NCBI RefSeq assembly: GCF_004016505.1
Contig: NZ_SACR01000002.1
Location: 1 to 64,000 of the forward strand
Reading direction: 5' to 3'
DNA from: Rubrivivax rivuli
GTDB taxonomy: Bacteria > Pseudomonadota > Gammaproteobacteria > Burkholderiales > Burkholderiaceae_C
DNA length: 64,000 bases
This document shows positions 32,702-46,228 of this stretch, piece after piece. The translations under genes were made by a program, and so were the position numbers. The notes beneath the pieces are model-generated. The model did no database searches and had not been told where the DNA came from. It worked only from the letters and a program-made list of their open reading frames with translations. The first letter of the stretch is position 1; every line of letters starts with the position of its first letter.

Positions 32702-33781
32702 TCAGCTGAAAAGGCGGCGCGCCGCGGGTGAGCCGGCGGCCAGGTCCAGCGCTTCCAGGCGGGCGTAGAGCTCGTTCACCTCGCGGCCGATGCCGGCGAA
32801 GTCGTGCAGGGTCAGCGGCTGCCCCTGGTCGTCCACCACGGTGGCGTCGAGGTCGTCGCTCAGTTGCTTGCCCAGCAGGTGCCAGGCCGGGAAGGGCTCG
32901 GCGCTGGCGGCCGTCTGCGGCACGTCGAGCACCAGCGCACACTCGCGCACCGCGGCGGCCTGCGGGCTCTCGCCCAGCGCGGCCAAGGCGGCTTGCGCGT
33001 CCACGGCCAGCACCAGCACCGGCGGCGCGCCCTCTTCGTCGGACGGCAGCACCATGCGGCCGGGCACCGCCCCAGGCACCAGGCCCGCGCGCTGCGCCAC
33101 CTGCTGCACGAAAGCCACACTCCAGGCCACGCTGTTGGTGCGCAGCGTGACGGTGAGCTGCGCATCCAGCGGGCTGGTCAGGCCATCGAGTTCGCGCGCG
33201 CGGGCCACCACCTCCAGCATGTCGGGCGGGTCCATGCGCGCGCCCATGGCGTCGGCGAAGGCCTGCAGCTTCTGGATGAACTCGCTGTACTCGATCTCGC
33301 CCAGGGCGCCCGTGCGGCTGGCCAGTTGCACTCCGGCCTGCAGCTCGCCATAGCGCCGGCCGGCCTGCAGGGGTTCCCAGGTGCCGGTTTCGGTGTCCAG
33401 GCCTTCGATGTAGAAGGGCTTGCTGCCGGCGCGGCGGCTGGGCGGCAGGTGCTGCAGCGCCATGTCGCCGCTGACCGGGGCTTCCAGCACCATGGGCACG
33501 ATGGCGTCGATCAGCGCGTCCAGGCGCGGCACGCGGCGGGCCGGCGTGCGCAGGGGCGCGGGCTCGGTGTCGGGGTCGGTGTCGGTGTCGGCAAGCCCAG
33601 CCGTCACGGGGTCGGCGCCCAGGGGCGGCTCGACCCGGTCACCGGGCAGCACGCTGGTGGGCCCGCCGCGGGGCTGGCCGTGCTGGGCCGCGCGGCGCGT
33701 GGTCCACCAGCCGTGCAGGCCCAAGCCGGCCAGCACGGCCGCGCCCGCCAGGGCCAGCGCTGTGCCGAGGCCCAGCTCCAT
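32702..33781 (-). CDS. zipA: Cell division protein ZipA-like
   Basis: 359 residues with an N-terminal TM (GTALALAGAAVLAGLGLHGWW), a Pro/Asp/Arg-rich linker of about 80 residues and a C-terminal FtsZ-binding-type domain from about residue 190 onward. Position between smc and ligA matches betaproteobacterial zipA. It tethers FtsZ to the membrane at midcell. The ATG directly abuts the smc stop. Sequence similarity to ZipA is low by nature; the call rests on layout and context. Confidence 0.82.
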   Translation of the reverse strand: MELGLGTALALAGAAVLAGLGLHGWWTTRRAAQHGQPRGGPTSVLPGDRVEPPLGADPVTAGLADTDTDPDTEPAPLRTPARRVPRLDALIDAIVPMVLEAPVSGDMALQHLPPSRRAGSKPFYIEGLDTETGTWEPLQAGRRYGELQAGVQLASRTGALGEIEYSEFIQKLQAFADAMGARMDPPDMLEVVARARELDGLTSPLDAQLTVTLRTNSVAWSVAFVQQVAQRAGLVPGAVPGRMVLPSDEEGAPPVLVLAVDAQAALAALGESPQAAAVRECALVLDVPQTAASAEPFPAWHLLGKQLSDDLDATVVDDQGQPLTLHDFAGIGREVNELYARLEALDLAAGSPAARRLFS

Positions 33782-37297
<3,516 letters not shown>

Positions 37298-37436
37298 CGG
37301 GGGCCGTCGTGAGCACCGGCGAGTGCGGCAGAGCGCGATCGCAAGTGCTTGATTTCATTGAGAAATTGCGCCAACTACCAAGGCGCAGGGCGGGCGCGAT
37401 GATAGCATCGCCACCCCTTCCAGCCGCCCCGACGCC

Positions 37437-37883
37437 ATGGCCCGCAAGACACCGCCCTCGCCCCCCGAACGCGCCAAGCCCGCCACACCGCCCAGCGCGC
37501 CGGGCAAGGAACTGCAGGCCTTCCCGAACCCGGCCCCCGAGCGCGACTACCTCATCCACTTCGACGTGCCCGAGTTCACTTGCCTCTGCCCGCTGACCGG
37601 CCAGCCCGATTTCGCGCACTTCAAGATCGACATCGTGGCCGACCGCTTCTGCGTCGAGACCAAGAGCCTGAAGCAGTATTTCTGGAGCTACCGGAACGAG
37701 GGCGCCTTCCATGAGAAGGTGACCAACACCATCGTCAGCGACATCGTGAAGGCCATCGCGCCGCGCTACGTGCGCATCCACGCCGACTGGTTCGTGCGCG
37801 GCGGCATCCGCACCCTGGTGACGGTGGAACACCGCCAGAAGGGCTGGAAGCCGGCCCCGAAGGTGGACCTGCCCGGCGCCTGA
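37437..37883 (+). CDS. queF: PreQ0 reductase QueF, type I
   Basis: 148 residues. The catalytic motif FTCLCPLTGQPDFA (about 48-61) carries the nucleophile Cys51 and an Asp, and the QueF signature ETKSLKQYFWSYRN is at about 74-87. It reduces 7-cyano-7-deazaguanine to preQ1 in queuosine biosynthesis. The first 25 residues are a Pro/Lys-rich extension. An unimodular protein of this size is the B. subtilis-type enzyme. No preQ1 riboswitch is seen in the 139-bp upstream region shared with smc. Confidence 0.95.
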   Translation: MARKTPPSPPERAKPATPPSAPGKELQAFPNPAPERDYLIHFDVPEFTCLCPLTGQPDFAHFKIDIVADRFCVETKSLKQYFWSYRNEGAFHEKVTNTIVSDIVKAIAPRYVRIHADWFVRGGIRTLVTVEHRQKGWKPAPKVDLPGA

Positions 37884-37888
37884 CGCCC

Positions 37889-38380
37889 ATGCCGCGCCTG
37901 CACGATGCCCGGCCCCCGGCCCCGGTGCCCTCGGCGGCCGCAGGCGTCACCGTGCCCACCGTGCCCGCCAGGCCGGCGTACCAGAAGTTCGCCGTGGACG
38001 TGCACCCCAGCGCCATCGACGGCCAGGGGGCCTTCGCGGCCGAGGCCGTGCGCGCGCGGCTGAAGATCGGCGAGATCCGCGGCGAGAGCATCAGCGTGCA
38101 GGAAGCGCGCATCCGCGCCACGCGCAGCGAACGCATCATGATCGTGGAGCTGAGCGCCCGCAAAGCCATCGACTTCAGCAAGAGCGCCGATCCCATGCGC
38201 TACACCAACCACAGCTGCCGCCCCAACGCGCGGCTGTGCATCCGCCAGGGGCGGGTGGAGTTCTACGCGCTGCGCGACATCGCGCCCGGTGAAGAGATCA
38301 CCGTCGACTACGGCGAAACCCACCACGAAGGCCGCCTGGCCTGCCGCTGCGGCGTGGCCGGCTGCCGAGGGGCGCTGTAG
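37889..38380 (+). CDS. SET-domain protein lysine methyltransferase-like
   Basis: 163 residues, starting 5 bp after queF, so probably in one operon. The SET core runs from about residue 34 to 142: GQGAFAAEAV, then NHSCRPNARL (107-116, AdoMet-binding) and EEITVDYG (135-142). The post-SET Cys cluster CRCGVAGCRG ends the protein. All hallmark motifs of a SET methyltransferase are present. Bacterial SET proteins are uncommon compared with eukaryotes; the target protein is unknown. Confidence 0.88.
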   Translation: MPRLHDARPPAPVPSAAAGVTVPTVPARPAYQKFAVDVHPSAIDGQGAFAAEAVRARLKIGEIRGESISVQEARIRATRSERIMIVELSARKAIDFSKSADPMRYTNHSCRPNARLCIRQGRVEFYALRDIAPGEEITVDYGETHHEGRLACRCGVAGCRGAL

Positions 38381-38616
38381 GTCTGCTCAGGGCCTGCAGC
38401 AGCCTGGTTCCAGGCTCGATGCAGGCCTGATCCCGGCCCGCATCGGCGCGCAGCCCCCTCGGCCGCAAAAGGCCGAACTTGAGCGCTGAACACCCCGAAA
38501 TCACCAGGGCTTGCGCGGGCTCAAGCTGGCCCGCGAACTCCCGATATCCCAGGGACCCCGGGCCTTTTCGCGGCTCGTGAGCCATGACCTGACCCCTCTA
38601 CACCGGAGATAGACCC

Positions 38617-39105
38617 ATGAAGAGCCTCTACGCGTTCGCCGCCGCTGCCCTGCTGAGCGCCAGCTTCGCCGCCCACGCCAACGACCCCAAGACCGCCATC
38701 GCCGCGCTGGAGGCCCGCCTGGCCAAGATCGGCCCGGCCAAGGTGGAAGGCACCGACAAGGCCGGCGACAAGACCGTCGGCGCGCTGTTCTTCGGCCCGC
38801 GCAAGATCAACAACAACTACGACGTCGTCGACGAGATCAAGAAGAGCACCGGCGCCAGCGCCACGGTGTTCGTGAAGGACGGCGACGACTACGTCCGCGT
38901 CAGCACCAACGTGCTCACGCCCGAGGGCAAGCGCGGCGTGGGCACCACGCTGGCCCGCGCCAAGGCCTACGAGGCGATGAACAAGGGCGAGAAGTTCTGC
39001 GGCGAGGTCGACGTGCTGGGCACCAAGTTCGACGCCTGCTACCACCCCATCAAGGACGCCGGCGGCAAGACCATCGGCCTGACCTACGTCGGCTACAAGA
39101 AGTGA
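38617..39105 (+). CDS. Periplasmic Cache-domain protein
   Basis: 162 residues with a Sec signal peptide (cleavage after AHA, residue 21) and no TM anchor. The mature part matches the Cache_3-Cache_2 pattern: [58 protein letters not shown], then GLTYVGYKK. Cache domains bind small molecules. Free periplasmic versions exist near chemoreceptors or kinases. The gene directly precedes a chemoreceptor gene (55-bp gap). RBS GGAG lies 8 bp before ATG 38617. Confidence 0.87.
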   Translation: MKSLYAFAAAALLSASFAAHANDPKTAIAALEARLAKIGPAKVEGTDKAGDKTVGALFFGPRKINNNYDVVDEIKKSTGASATVFVKDGDDYVRVSTNVLTPEGKRGVGTTLARAKAYEAMNKGEKFCGEVDVLGTKFDACYHPIKDAGGKTIGLTYVGYKK

Positions 39106-39160
39106 GACCCCGCGCGCACGGCGTGCGCGGCAGGCAAAAAGAGCGAGACAACACACGAGG

Positions 39161-40744
39161 ATGAACACCATGGCCCGCTTCTCGACCTGGTTCGGCAGCA
39201 TGCGCATCGGCACCCGGCTGAGCCTGGCTTTTGCCACGGTGCTGACGCTGACCGCCCTGCTCGGTATCGCGTCGGTGGTGAACCTGGCACGCGTCAATGC
39301 AGCGTCCGATGACCTGGCCAGGCACTGGTTGCCGAGCGTCGGCGCGTTGGGCGAGGCACGCGCGGCCATGCTCGAGTACCGCGATCTGGAGATGAAGCAC
39401 GCGCGGGCGGCCGACGCCAGCTACCGTGCCGAATACGAAGACAAGCTGAAGGAAGTGCACGGCCGCGTCGATGCGAAGCTCGCCGCGCACGCGCAGCTGG
39501 CGGCCCTGACCGAGGAAAAGGCCATGGCCACCGCCTTGGGTGCCAAGTGGAAGGAGTATCTGGGCTTCAGCGCCAAGGTGCAGGAACTGGGGCGCAGCGA
39601 GAAGGTCGACGACGCGCGGGACATCAGCGATGGTGCGGCCAAGATGGCCGCCGACGAAGCCATCGCCGAGCTGGACAAGCTATCGGCCTTCAGCTTCGAA
39701 CGGGGCAGCCATGCTGCCGACGGCGCAGCGGCCACTTACAAGCTGAGCCGCACGGTCAACCTGGGCCTGGTGGCCCTGGCCCTGGCCCTGGGCGTGGTGA
39801 TGGCGGTGCTGATCACGCGCGGGCTGCTCAAGCAACTGGGCGGCGAGCCTGCCGTGGCCTCGGCCGTGGCACGCGCCGTGGCCGAAGGCAACCTCAGCAC
39901 CAACATCCCGCTGCGCCGCGGAGACACCACCAGCCTCATGGCCGGCCTGAAGCACATGCAGACCAGCCTGGCCACCGTGGTGCAGCAGGTGCGCAGCGGC
40001 AGCGAACGCGTGGCCGGCGCCAGCAACGAGATCGCGCAGGGCAATGCCGACCTCTCGGCACGCACCGAGCAGCAGGCCAGCGCGCTGCAGGAGACATCGG
40101 CCTCGATGGAGCAACTGGGCAGCACGGTGCAGCAGAACGCCCAGAGTGCCCGCCAGGCCGACGAACTGGCCAACAACGCCAGCGTCGTGGCCAGCCGCGG
40201 CGGCGAGGCTGTCACGCGGGTGGTGCAGACCATGCGCGGCATCAACGAGAGCAGCCGCAAGATCGCCGACATCATCGGCACGATCGACGGCATCGCCTTC
40301 CAGACCAACATCCTGGCACTGAACGCCGCCGTGGAAGCCGCGCGTGCCGGCGAGCAGGGCCGTGGCTTCGCGGTGGTGGCCAGCGAAGTGCGCAGCCTGG
40401 CCCAGCGCAGCTCCGAGGCGGCCAAGGAAATCCGCAGCCTGATCGCGGCCAGCGTGGAACGTGTCGAGCAGGGCACCGCCCAGGTCGACGAAGCCGGCGC
40501 CACGATGACCGAGGTGGTGAACTCCATCACCCGCGTGACGGCCATCGTGCGAGAGATCAGCTCGGCCAGCCAGGAGCAGAGCGCCGGCGTGGCGCAGGTG
40601 GGCCAGGCGGTCACGCAGATGGACCAGACCACGCAGCGCAATGCAGCCCTCGTGGAGCAGAGTGCGGCGGCCGCCGAGAGCCTGCGCCACGAAGCCCAGC
40701 AGCTGGTGGACGTGGTGGCGGCTTTCCGCCTGCAGCACGCCTGA
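39161..40744 (+). CDS. Methyl-accepting chemotaxis protein
   Basis: 527 residues. TM1 at about 18-40, a periplasmic four-helix-bundle-type sensor of about 145 residues, TM2 at about 190-212, a HAMP region, and a cytoplasmic signalling domain. The tip motif is [20 protein letters not shown] and [18 protein letters not shown], and the Tsr-like adaptation helices contain ETSASMEQL. There is no C-terminal NWETF-type pentapeptide. It signals through CheA/CheW. The neighbouring Cache protein could be a ligand-bearing partner. ATG 39170 is an alternative start. Confidence 0.93.
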   Translation: MNTMARFSTWFGSMRIGTRLSLAFATVLTLTALLGIASVVNLARVNAASDDLARHWLPSVGALGEARAAMLEYRDLEMKHARAADASYRAEYEDKLKEVHGRVDAKLAAHAQLAALTEEKAMATALGAKWKEYLGFSAKVQELGRSEKVDDARDISDGAAKMAADEAIAELDKLSAFSFERGSHAADGAAATYKLSRTVNLGLVALALALGVVMAVLITRGLLKQLGGEPAVASAVARAVAEGNLSTNIPLRRGDTTSLMAGLKHMQTSLATVVQQVRSGSERVAGASNEIAQGNADLSARTEQQASALQETSASMEQLGSTVQQNAQSARQADELANNASVVASRGGEAVTRVVQTMRGINESSRKIADIIGTIDGIAFQTNILALNAAVEAARAGEQGRGFAVVASEVRSLAQRSSEAAKEIRSLIAASVERVEQGTAQVDEAGATMTEVVNSITRVTAIVREISSASQEQSAGVAQVGQAVTQMDQTTQRNAALVEQSAAAAESLRHEAQQLVDVVAAFRLQHA

Positions 40745-40817
40745 GACGGCCCCGCGGGCGGCCAGCGGCCGCCTTGACCTCGGCGGCGGTGCGAGGGGAC
40801 CGGGATAATCCCGGTGC

Positions 40818-42056
40818 ATGAACCCCCTGCTCGCCCGCCTGCACCCTTACCCGTTCGAGCGCTGGCGCGAACTCACCGCCGACATCACGCCCAACCCGGC
40901 CTACCGGCCCATCAGCCTGGGCATTGGCGAGCCCAAGCACGCCACGCCGGTGCTGATCGAGGATGCGCTGCTGCAGGCCCTGCCCACCCTGAGCGCCTAC
41001 CCCGCCACGCTGGGCGAGCCCGCGCTGCGCGAGGCCTTCACCGGCTGGGTGCAGCGGCGTTACGGCGTGGTGCTGAACCCGGGCACCCAGGTGCTGCCCG
41101 TGAATGGCTCGCGCGAGGCCCTCTTCGCGCTGGCGCAGACGGTGCTGGACCCGGCCGAGCGCGACGCGCTGGTGGTGTGCCCCAACCCGTTCTATCAAAT
41201 CTACGAAGGCGCGGCGCTGCTCGGCGGCGCGCAGACGCATTTCGTGCCCAGCGACCCGGCGCGCAATTTCGCCGCCGATTGGGGCGCGGTCAGCGAGGCC
41301 ACCTGGGCGCGCACGCGGCTGCTCTACGTCTGCAGCCCGGGCAACCCCACCGGCGCGGTGATGCCGCTGTCGGAATGGCAGACCTTGTTCGAGCTGAGCG
41401 AGCGCCACGGCTTCGTGATCGCCAGCGACGAGTGCTACAGCGAGATCTACTTCCGCGACGAGCCGCCGCTCGGCGCCCTGCAGGCTGCGCAGGCGCTGGG
41501 GCGCAGCGATTTCAAGAACCTGATCGCGCTCACCAGCCTGTCCAAGCGCAGCAACGTGCCCGGCCTGCGCTCGGGCTTCGTGGCCGGTGACGCCAAGCTC
41601 ATCAAGGCCTTCCTGCTCTACCGCACCTACCACGGCAGCGCCATGGGCGGCCTGGTGCAGCGCGCGAGCATCGCCGCCTGGAACGACGAAGCCCACGTGG
41701 TGGCCAACCGCGAGCTCTACCGCCGCAAGTTCGCGCAGGTCACGCCTGTTCTGGCGCAGGTGCTCGACGTGCAGTTGCCCGACGCCGCCTTCTACCTCTG
41801 GGCCGGCATTCCGGCTGTGCCCGGCGGCCCGGCGGGGCCGGGCGACGAGATCGCCTACGCCCGCGGCCTGCTCGCTCAATACAATGTGCAGGTCCTGCCG
41901 GGCAGCCTGCTGGCGCGCAGCGTGGCCGGCCACACCCCCCCCAACCCCGGCACCGGCCGCATCCGCATGGCCCTGGTGGCGCCGGTGGCCGAATGCCTGG
42001 AAGCCGCCGAACGCATCGTCCGGTACACCCAAGAACTCACCGAAAGCCCGCGATGA
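40818..42056 (+). CDS. dapC: Succinyldiaminopimelate transaminase
   Basis: 412 residues, fold type I aminotransferase. PLP Lys lies in [16 protein letters not shown], and the substrate-binding Arg is toward the C-terminus in RIRMALV. The [11 protein letters not shown] and [13 protein letters not shown] segments are typical of DapC. It makes LL-succinyl-diaminopimelate in lysine and peptidoglycan biosynthesis. It is the first gene of an operon and its stop overlaps the dapD start (ATGA). Confidence 0.94.
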   Translation: MNPLLARLHPYPFERWRELTADITPNPAYRPISLGIGEPKHATPVLIEDALLQALPTLSAYPATLGEPALREAFTGWVQRRYGVVLNPGTQVLPVNGSREALFALAQTVLDPAERDALVVCPNPFYQIYEGAALLGGAQTHFVPSDPARNFAADWGAVSEATWARTRLLYVCSPGNPTGAVMPLSEWQTLFELSERHGFVIASDECYSEIYFRDEPPLGALQAAQALGRSDFKNLIALTSLSKRSNVPGLRSGFVAGDAKLIKAFLLYRTYHGSAMGGLVQRASIAAWNDEAHVVANRELYRRKFAQVTPVLAQVLDVQLPDAAFYLWAGIPAVPGGPAGPGDEIAYARGLLAQYNVQVLPGSLLARSVAGHTPPNPGTGRIRMALVAPVAECLEAAERIVRYTQELTESPR

Positions 42057-42886
42057 ATCTCGCCCAACTGCAAGCCACCATCGACACCGCCTGGGAAGCC
42101 CGCGCCGAGATCAGCGCGCTCAACGCCCCTGACGTGCGCGAAGCGGTGGAAGCCGTGATTGCCGAACTCAACGGCGGCCGCCTGCGCGTGGCCGAGCAGC
42201 GCGGCGTGGGCGAGTGGCAGGTGAACCAATGGCTGAAGAAGGCCGTGCTGCTGAGCTTCCGCCTGAACGACAACGCCGTGATGCGCGCCGGCGACCTGGG
42301 CTTCTTCGACAAGGTGAAGACCAAGTTCAGCCACCTGGACGAGGCGCAGATGCGCGAAGCCGGCGTGCGCGTGGTGCCGCCGGCCGTGGCGCGCCGCGGC
42401 AGCTTCGTCGCCAAGGGCGCGGTGCTGATGCCCAGCTACGTGAACATCGGCGCCTACGTGGGCGAGAACACCATGGTCGACACCTGGGCCACCGTGGGCA
42501 GCTGCGCGCAGATCGGCAAGAACGTGCACCTGAGCGGCGGCGTGGGCATCGGCGGCGTGCTGGAGCCGCTGCAGGCCAACCCCACCATCATCGAAGACAA
42601 CTGCTTCGTCGGCGCGCGCTCGGAGGTCGTGGAAGGCGTGATCGTCGAAGAGAACTCGGTGCTGGGCATGGGTGTGTACCTCGGCCAGAGCACGCCCATC
42701 TTCAACCGCGAAACCGGCGAGATCAGCTACGGCCGCGTGCCCAGCGGCAGCGTGGTGGTCAGCGGCAACCTGCCCAAGACGGCGGCGGGCGGCCAGCCCT
42801 ACAGCCTGTACGCCGCCGTCATCGTCAAGCGCGTCGACGCGCAGACGCGCAGCAAGACCAGCATCAACGAGCTGCTGCGCGCCTGA
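42053..42886 (+). CDS. dapD: Tetrahydrodipicolinate N-succinyltransferase
   Basis: 277 residues. The left-handed beta-helix hexapeptide region runs through [40 protein letters not shown] and [19 protein letters not shown]-terminal [13 protein letters not shown] and C-terminal [10 protein letters not shown] are typical. It is the acyltransferase two steps before DapC's product is used by DapE. The ATG overlaps the dapC stop by four bases, so it is coupled. Confidence 0.96.
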   Translation: MNLAQLQATIDTAWEARAEISALNAPDVREAVEAVIAELNGGRLRVAEQRGVGEWQVNQWLKKAVLLSFRLNDNAVMRAGDLGFFDKVKTKFSHLDEAQMREAGVRVVPPAVARRGSFVAKGAVLMPSYVNIGAYVGENTMVDTWATVGSCAQIGKNVHLSGGVGIGGVLEPLQANPTIIEDNCFVGARSEVVEGVIVEENSVLGMGVYLGQSTPIFNRETGEISYGRVPSGSVVVSGNLPKTAAGGQPYSLYAAVIVKRVDAQTRSKTSINELLRA

Positions 42887-42927
42887 GGCCGCGTTCCCTG
42901 CACCTGCCCTTCTGCTGAGGACCGAGC

Positions 42928-44121
42928 ATGGCCAACAATCTGGAACGCGTTCTGCGCCTGATGGCGGAGAAAAACGCGTCCGACGTCTACATGTCGGCCA
43001 ACACGCCCATCCTCATCAAGATCAACGGGCAGATCCTCCAGCTCTCCGACCAGGTCCTCACCACGCACCAGACGCGCCAGCTGCTGGCCGAGATGCTGGC
43101 ACCGCAGCAACTGGAAGAGCTCGACGACACCGGCGAGCTCAACGTCGGCATCAGCGTCTCACGCGTGGGCAGCTTCCGGCTCTCGGCCTTCAAGCAGCGG
43201 GGCAGCATCGCCGCGGTCATCCGCTGCATTCCCTTCGAGATCCCATCGCTCGATTCGCTGGGCGTGCCGCCGCTGCTGGCGCAGCTGGTGACGGAGAAGC
43301 GCGGCCTCATCCTGATGGTGGGCGCCACCGGCACCGGCAAGAGCACCACGCTGGCGTCCATGCTGGAATGGCGCAACCAGCAGATGACGGGGCACATCCT
43401 CACCATCGAAGACCCCATCGAGTTCCTCTTCAGCAACAAGAAGAGCGTGATCAACCAGCGCGAGGTGGGCCGCGACACGCAAAGCCTGCAGATCGCGCTG
43501 AAGAATGCGCTGCGCCAGGCGCCCGACTGCATCCTCATCGGCGAAATCCGCGACCGCGAGACCATGAGCGCGGCGCTCAGCTACGCGCTCTCGGGCCACC
43601 TGGTGCTGGCCACGCTGCACGCGAACAACAGCTACCACGCGATGGGGCGCATCCTGTCGTTCTACACGCCCGAAGCGCGGCCCACGCTGCTGTCCGACCT
43701 GTCCAGCGGCCTTCGCGCGGTGATCTCGCAGCGCCTGCTGCGCAGCAACAGCGGCGGCCGCGTGCCGGCGGTGGAAGTGCTGCTGAACACCAAGCTCGTG
43801 AGCGAGCTCATCGACAAGGGCGACCTGTCCGCCATCAAGGAAGCCGTGGAGAAGAGCCTGGCCGAAGGCTCGCAGACCTTCGAGGCCGACATCGCGCGGC
43901 TCATCAGCGAAGGCGTGGTGTCGCGCGACGAAGGCCTGGCCTACGCCGATTCGCCCACCAACCTGCTGTGGCGCCTGCAGAACGAGCAGGCACCAGCCTC
44001 GCGCACCGCGCCCAAGAAGGAAGAGCAGGAAGCGCCCACCTTCACCGAGTTCAGCATCGACGTGCGGCCCGAAGAGCCCCGGGCCAGCGCGCAGCCGCCG
44101 TGGGCGACCACGAAGCGATGA
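42928..44121 (+). CDS. pilU: PilT/PilU-type pilus retraction ATPase
   Basis: 397 residues. N-terminal PAS-like domain, Walker [10 protein letters not shown] at about 132-140, Asp box [12 protein letters not shown], Walker [14 protein letters not shown] and His box LATLHANN. The length and Pro/Glu-rich tail fit PilU-like ATPases more than PilT (about 345 residues). It powers type IV pilus retraction at the inner membrane. Here it lies between dapD and dapE, 41 bp after dapD and overlapping dapE by ATGA. No other pilus gene is in the window. Confidence 0.88.
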   Translation: MANNLERVLRLMAEKNASDVYMSANTPILIKINGQILQLSDQVLTTHQTRQLLAEMLAPQQLEELDDTGELNVGISVSRVGSFRLSAFKQRGSIAAVIRCIPFEIPSLDSLGVPPLLAQLVTEKRGLILMVGATGTGKSTTLASMLEWRNQQMTGHILTIEDPIEFLFSNKKSVINQREVGRDTQSLQIALKNALRQAPDCILIGEIRDRETMSAALSYALSGHLVLATLHANNSYHAMGRILSFYTPEARPTLLSDLSSGLRAVISQRLLRSNSGGRVPAVEVLLNTKLVSELIDKGDLSAIKEAVEKSLAEGSQTFEADIARLISEGVVSRDEGLAYADSPTNLLWRLQNEQAPASRTAPKKEEQEAPTFTEFSIDVRPEEPRASAQPPWATTKR

Positions 44122-45335
44122 CCGGCACCACCGCGGCCGTGGGCGCCACGCTGCGCCTGACCGAGGCGCTGATCGCCTGCCGCTCCGTGACCCCGGCCGA
44201 CGCCGGCTGCCGCGCGCTGCTGCTGCAGCACCTGCAGCCTGCCGGGTTCGCCTGCGAGGCGCTGGACGCCGGCCCGCCCGAGGCCCGCGTGACCAACCTC
44301 TGGGCGGTGCACGACGCCGGCGTGCCCGGGCCCACGCTCGTGTTCGCCGGCCACACCGACGTGGTGCCCACCGGCCCGCTGGAACGCTGGGCCACCGACC
44401 CCTTCGTGCCCACGCACCGCAGCGGCGCCGCCTACCCCAACGGGCCGCGCCTCTTCGGGCGCGGTGCGGCCGACATGAAGGCCGCCGTGGCCGCCATGAC
44501 GGTGGCCGCCTGCGAGTTCGTGGCCGCCCACCCCCGGCACCCGGGCCGCGTGGCGCTGCTCATCACCAGCGATGAGGAAGGCCCGGCCCTGCACGGCACC
44601 CGGCACGTGGTGGAGCTGCTGCGCGCGCGCGGCGAGCGGCTGGACGGCTGCATCGTCGGCGAGCCCACCTCGGTACACCGGCTGGGCGACATGGTGAAGA
44701 ACGGCCGGCGCGGCACGCTGTCGGGGCGGCTGGTGGTGCACGGCGTGCAAGGCCACATCGCCTACCCGCAACTGGCCGCCAACCCGCTGCACCTGCTGGC
44801 GCCGGCGCTGGCCGAGCTGGTGGCCACCGAGTGGGACCGCGGCAACGCGTTTTTCCCGCCCACCAGCTTCCAGGTCAGCAACATCCATGCGGGCACGGGG
44901 GCGTTCAACGTCATCCCGGGCGAGCTGGTGCTCGACTTCAACTTCCGCTTCAGCACCGAAAGCACGCCGGCCGCGCTGCGCCAGGGCGTTGAAGCAGTGC
45001 TGCAGCGCCACGCCGTGCCGCACACGCTGGAATGGACGCTGGGGGGCGAGCCCTTTCTCACCCCACCCGGCACGCTGAGCACCGCGCTGCTGGCGGCCAT
45101 TGCCGCCGCTTGTGGCGAGGGCCAGGGCGCCGATCTCAGCACCGAACTCAGCACGACGGGCGGCACCAGCGACGGCCGCTTCATCGCGCAGATCTGCCCC
45201 CAGGTGATGGAGTTCGGCGTCATCAACGAAAGCATCCACAAGCTCGACGAGTGGGTGGACGTGGCGGCGCTGGAGCCGCTGAAGCAGGTCTACCGCCAGA
45301 CGGCCGAAGGCTTTCTCGGCACGGCGGCGGCATGA
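44118..45335 (+). CDS. dapE: Succinyl-diaminopimelate desuccinylase
   Basis: 405 residues, M20 metallopeptidase family. Metal motifs [12 protein letters not shown] (His, Asp), [10 protein letters not shown] and TSDEEGPA are visible, plus GEPTS, the dimerisation domain with GVQGHIAYP, and [10 protein letters not shown] with the final ligand region in NESIHKLDE. It makes LL-diaminopimelate. Start ATG 44118 and stop 45335 both overlap neighbours by ATGA. Confidence 0.95.
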   Translation: MTGTTAAVGATLRLTEALIACRSVTPADAGCRALLLQHLQPAGFACEALDAGPPEARVTNLWAVHDAGVPGPTLVFAGHTDVVPTGPLERWATDPFVPTHRSGAAYPNGPRLFGRGAADMKAAVAAMTVAACEFVAAHPRHPGRVALLITSDEEGPALHGTRHVVELLRARGERLDGCIVGEPTSVHRLGDMVKNGRRGTLSGRLVVHGVQGHIAYPQLAANPLHLLAPALAELVATEWDRGNAFFPPTSFQVSNIHAGTGAFNVIPGELVLDFNFRFSTESTPAALRQGVEAVLQRHAVPHTLEWTLGGEPFLTPPGTLSTALLAAIAAACGEGQGADLSTELSTTGGTSDGRFIAQICPQVMEFGVINESIHKLDEWVDVAALEPLKQVYRQTAEGFLGTAAA

Positions 45336-46228
45336 AGCTGATCACCCTGGTGGAGCAGGCCGCCGAACGCCTGCAGGCCGCGGGTGTGCACTTCGGCCAT
45401 GGCACCACCAACGCCTTCGACGAAGCCGCCTGGCTGGTGCTGTGGCGCCTGCGCTTGCCGCTCGATGCGCTGGATGCCGAGGCCGAACGCGACACCCGCG
45501 CGGAAGAGCAACTGCAGGTGCAGGCCCTCGTGGAAGAACGCATCCGCACGCGCCGCCCCGCCGCCTACCTGACCGGTGAAGCCTGGCTGCAGGGCGTGCC
45601 CTTCTTCGTGGACGAGCGCGTGATCATCCCGCGTTCGCTGATCGCCGAGCCACTGGCCGAAGGCAGCTTCGACGCCTGGCTGCATCCGCAAACACAACAG
45701 GTGCTGGACCTGTGCACCGGCAACGGCAGCCTGGCGGTGCTGGCGGCGATGGCCTGGCCCGAGGTGCAGGTGGCCGCCGCCGACCTCAGCGCCGACGCGC
45801 TGGCCGTGGCCGCGAAGAACGTCGCCCGCCACGGCCTGCAAGACCGCATCACGCTGCACCAGGGCGACGGCCTGGCCGCCGTGGCCGGCCGGCGCTTCGA
45901 CCTGGTGCTGTGCAACCCGCCCTACGTCAACAGCGGCTCGATGGCGGCGCTGCCGCCCGAGTACCGCGCCGAGCCATCGCTGGCCCTGGCCGGCGGCGAT
46001 GACGGCATGGACTTCATCCGCCGCCTGCTGGCCGCGCTGCCGCAGCACCTGAACGACGAGGGCGTGCTGGTGCTGGAGATCGGCCACGAGCGCGCCCACT
46101 TCGAAGCCGCCTTTCCGGCGCTGGAGGTGGTGTGGCTCAGCACCAGCGCCGGCGACGACCAGGTGCTGCTCATCACCGCCGAGGCCTTGCGCCATGCTGG
46201 CGCCTTGCCTGCCCAAGAGAACCCATGA
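45332..46228 (+). CDS. prmB: 50S ribosomal protein L3 N5-glutamine methyltransferase
   Basis: 298 residues. AdoMet motif I is [16 protein letters not shown] and the catalytic motif is CNPPYV. The N-terminal helical domain and [17 protein letters not shown] are typical of PrmB/HemK. PrmB methylates a Gln in ribosomal protein L3; the alternative PrmC (release factors) normally lies next to prfA, which is absent here. It overlaps dapE and the next gene by ATGA. Confidence 0.92.
   Translation: MKLITLVEQAAERLQAAGVHFGHGTTNAFDEAAWLVLWRLRLPLDALDAEAERDTRAEEQLQVQALVEERIRTRRPAAYLTGEAWLQGVPFFVDERVIIPRSLIAEPLAEGSFDAWLHPQTQQVLDLCTGNGSLAVLAAMAWPEVQVAAADLSADALAVAAKNVARHGLQDRITLHQGDGLAAVAGRRFDLVLCNPPYVNSGSMAALPPEYRAEPSLALAGGDDGMDFIRRLLAALPQHLNDEGVLVLEIGHERAHFEAAFPALEVVWLSTSAGDDQVLLITAEALRHAGALPAQENP

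Noticed and set aside
37298..37436. PreQ1 riboswitch before queF
   Set aside because: No H-type pseudoknot pattern or A-rich tail found in the 139-bp region; QueF in Proteobacteria is usually not riboswitch-controlled.
40745..40790. Hairpin GGCGGCC-AGC-GGCCGCC after the chemoreceptor gene as a terminator
   Set aside because: The hairpin is real but is followed by TTGACC, without a T-run, so termination is not supported.
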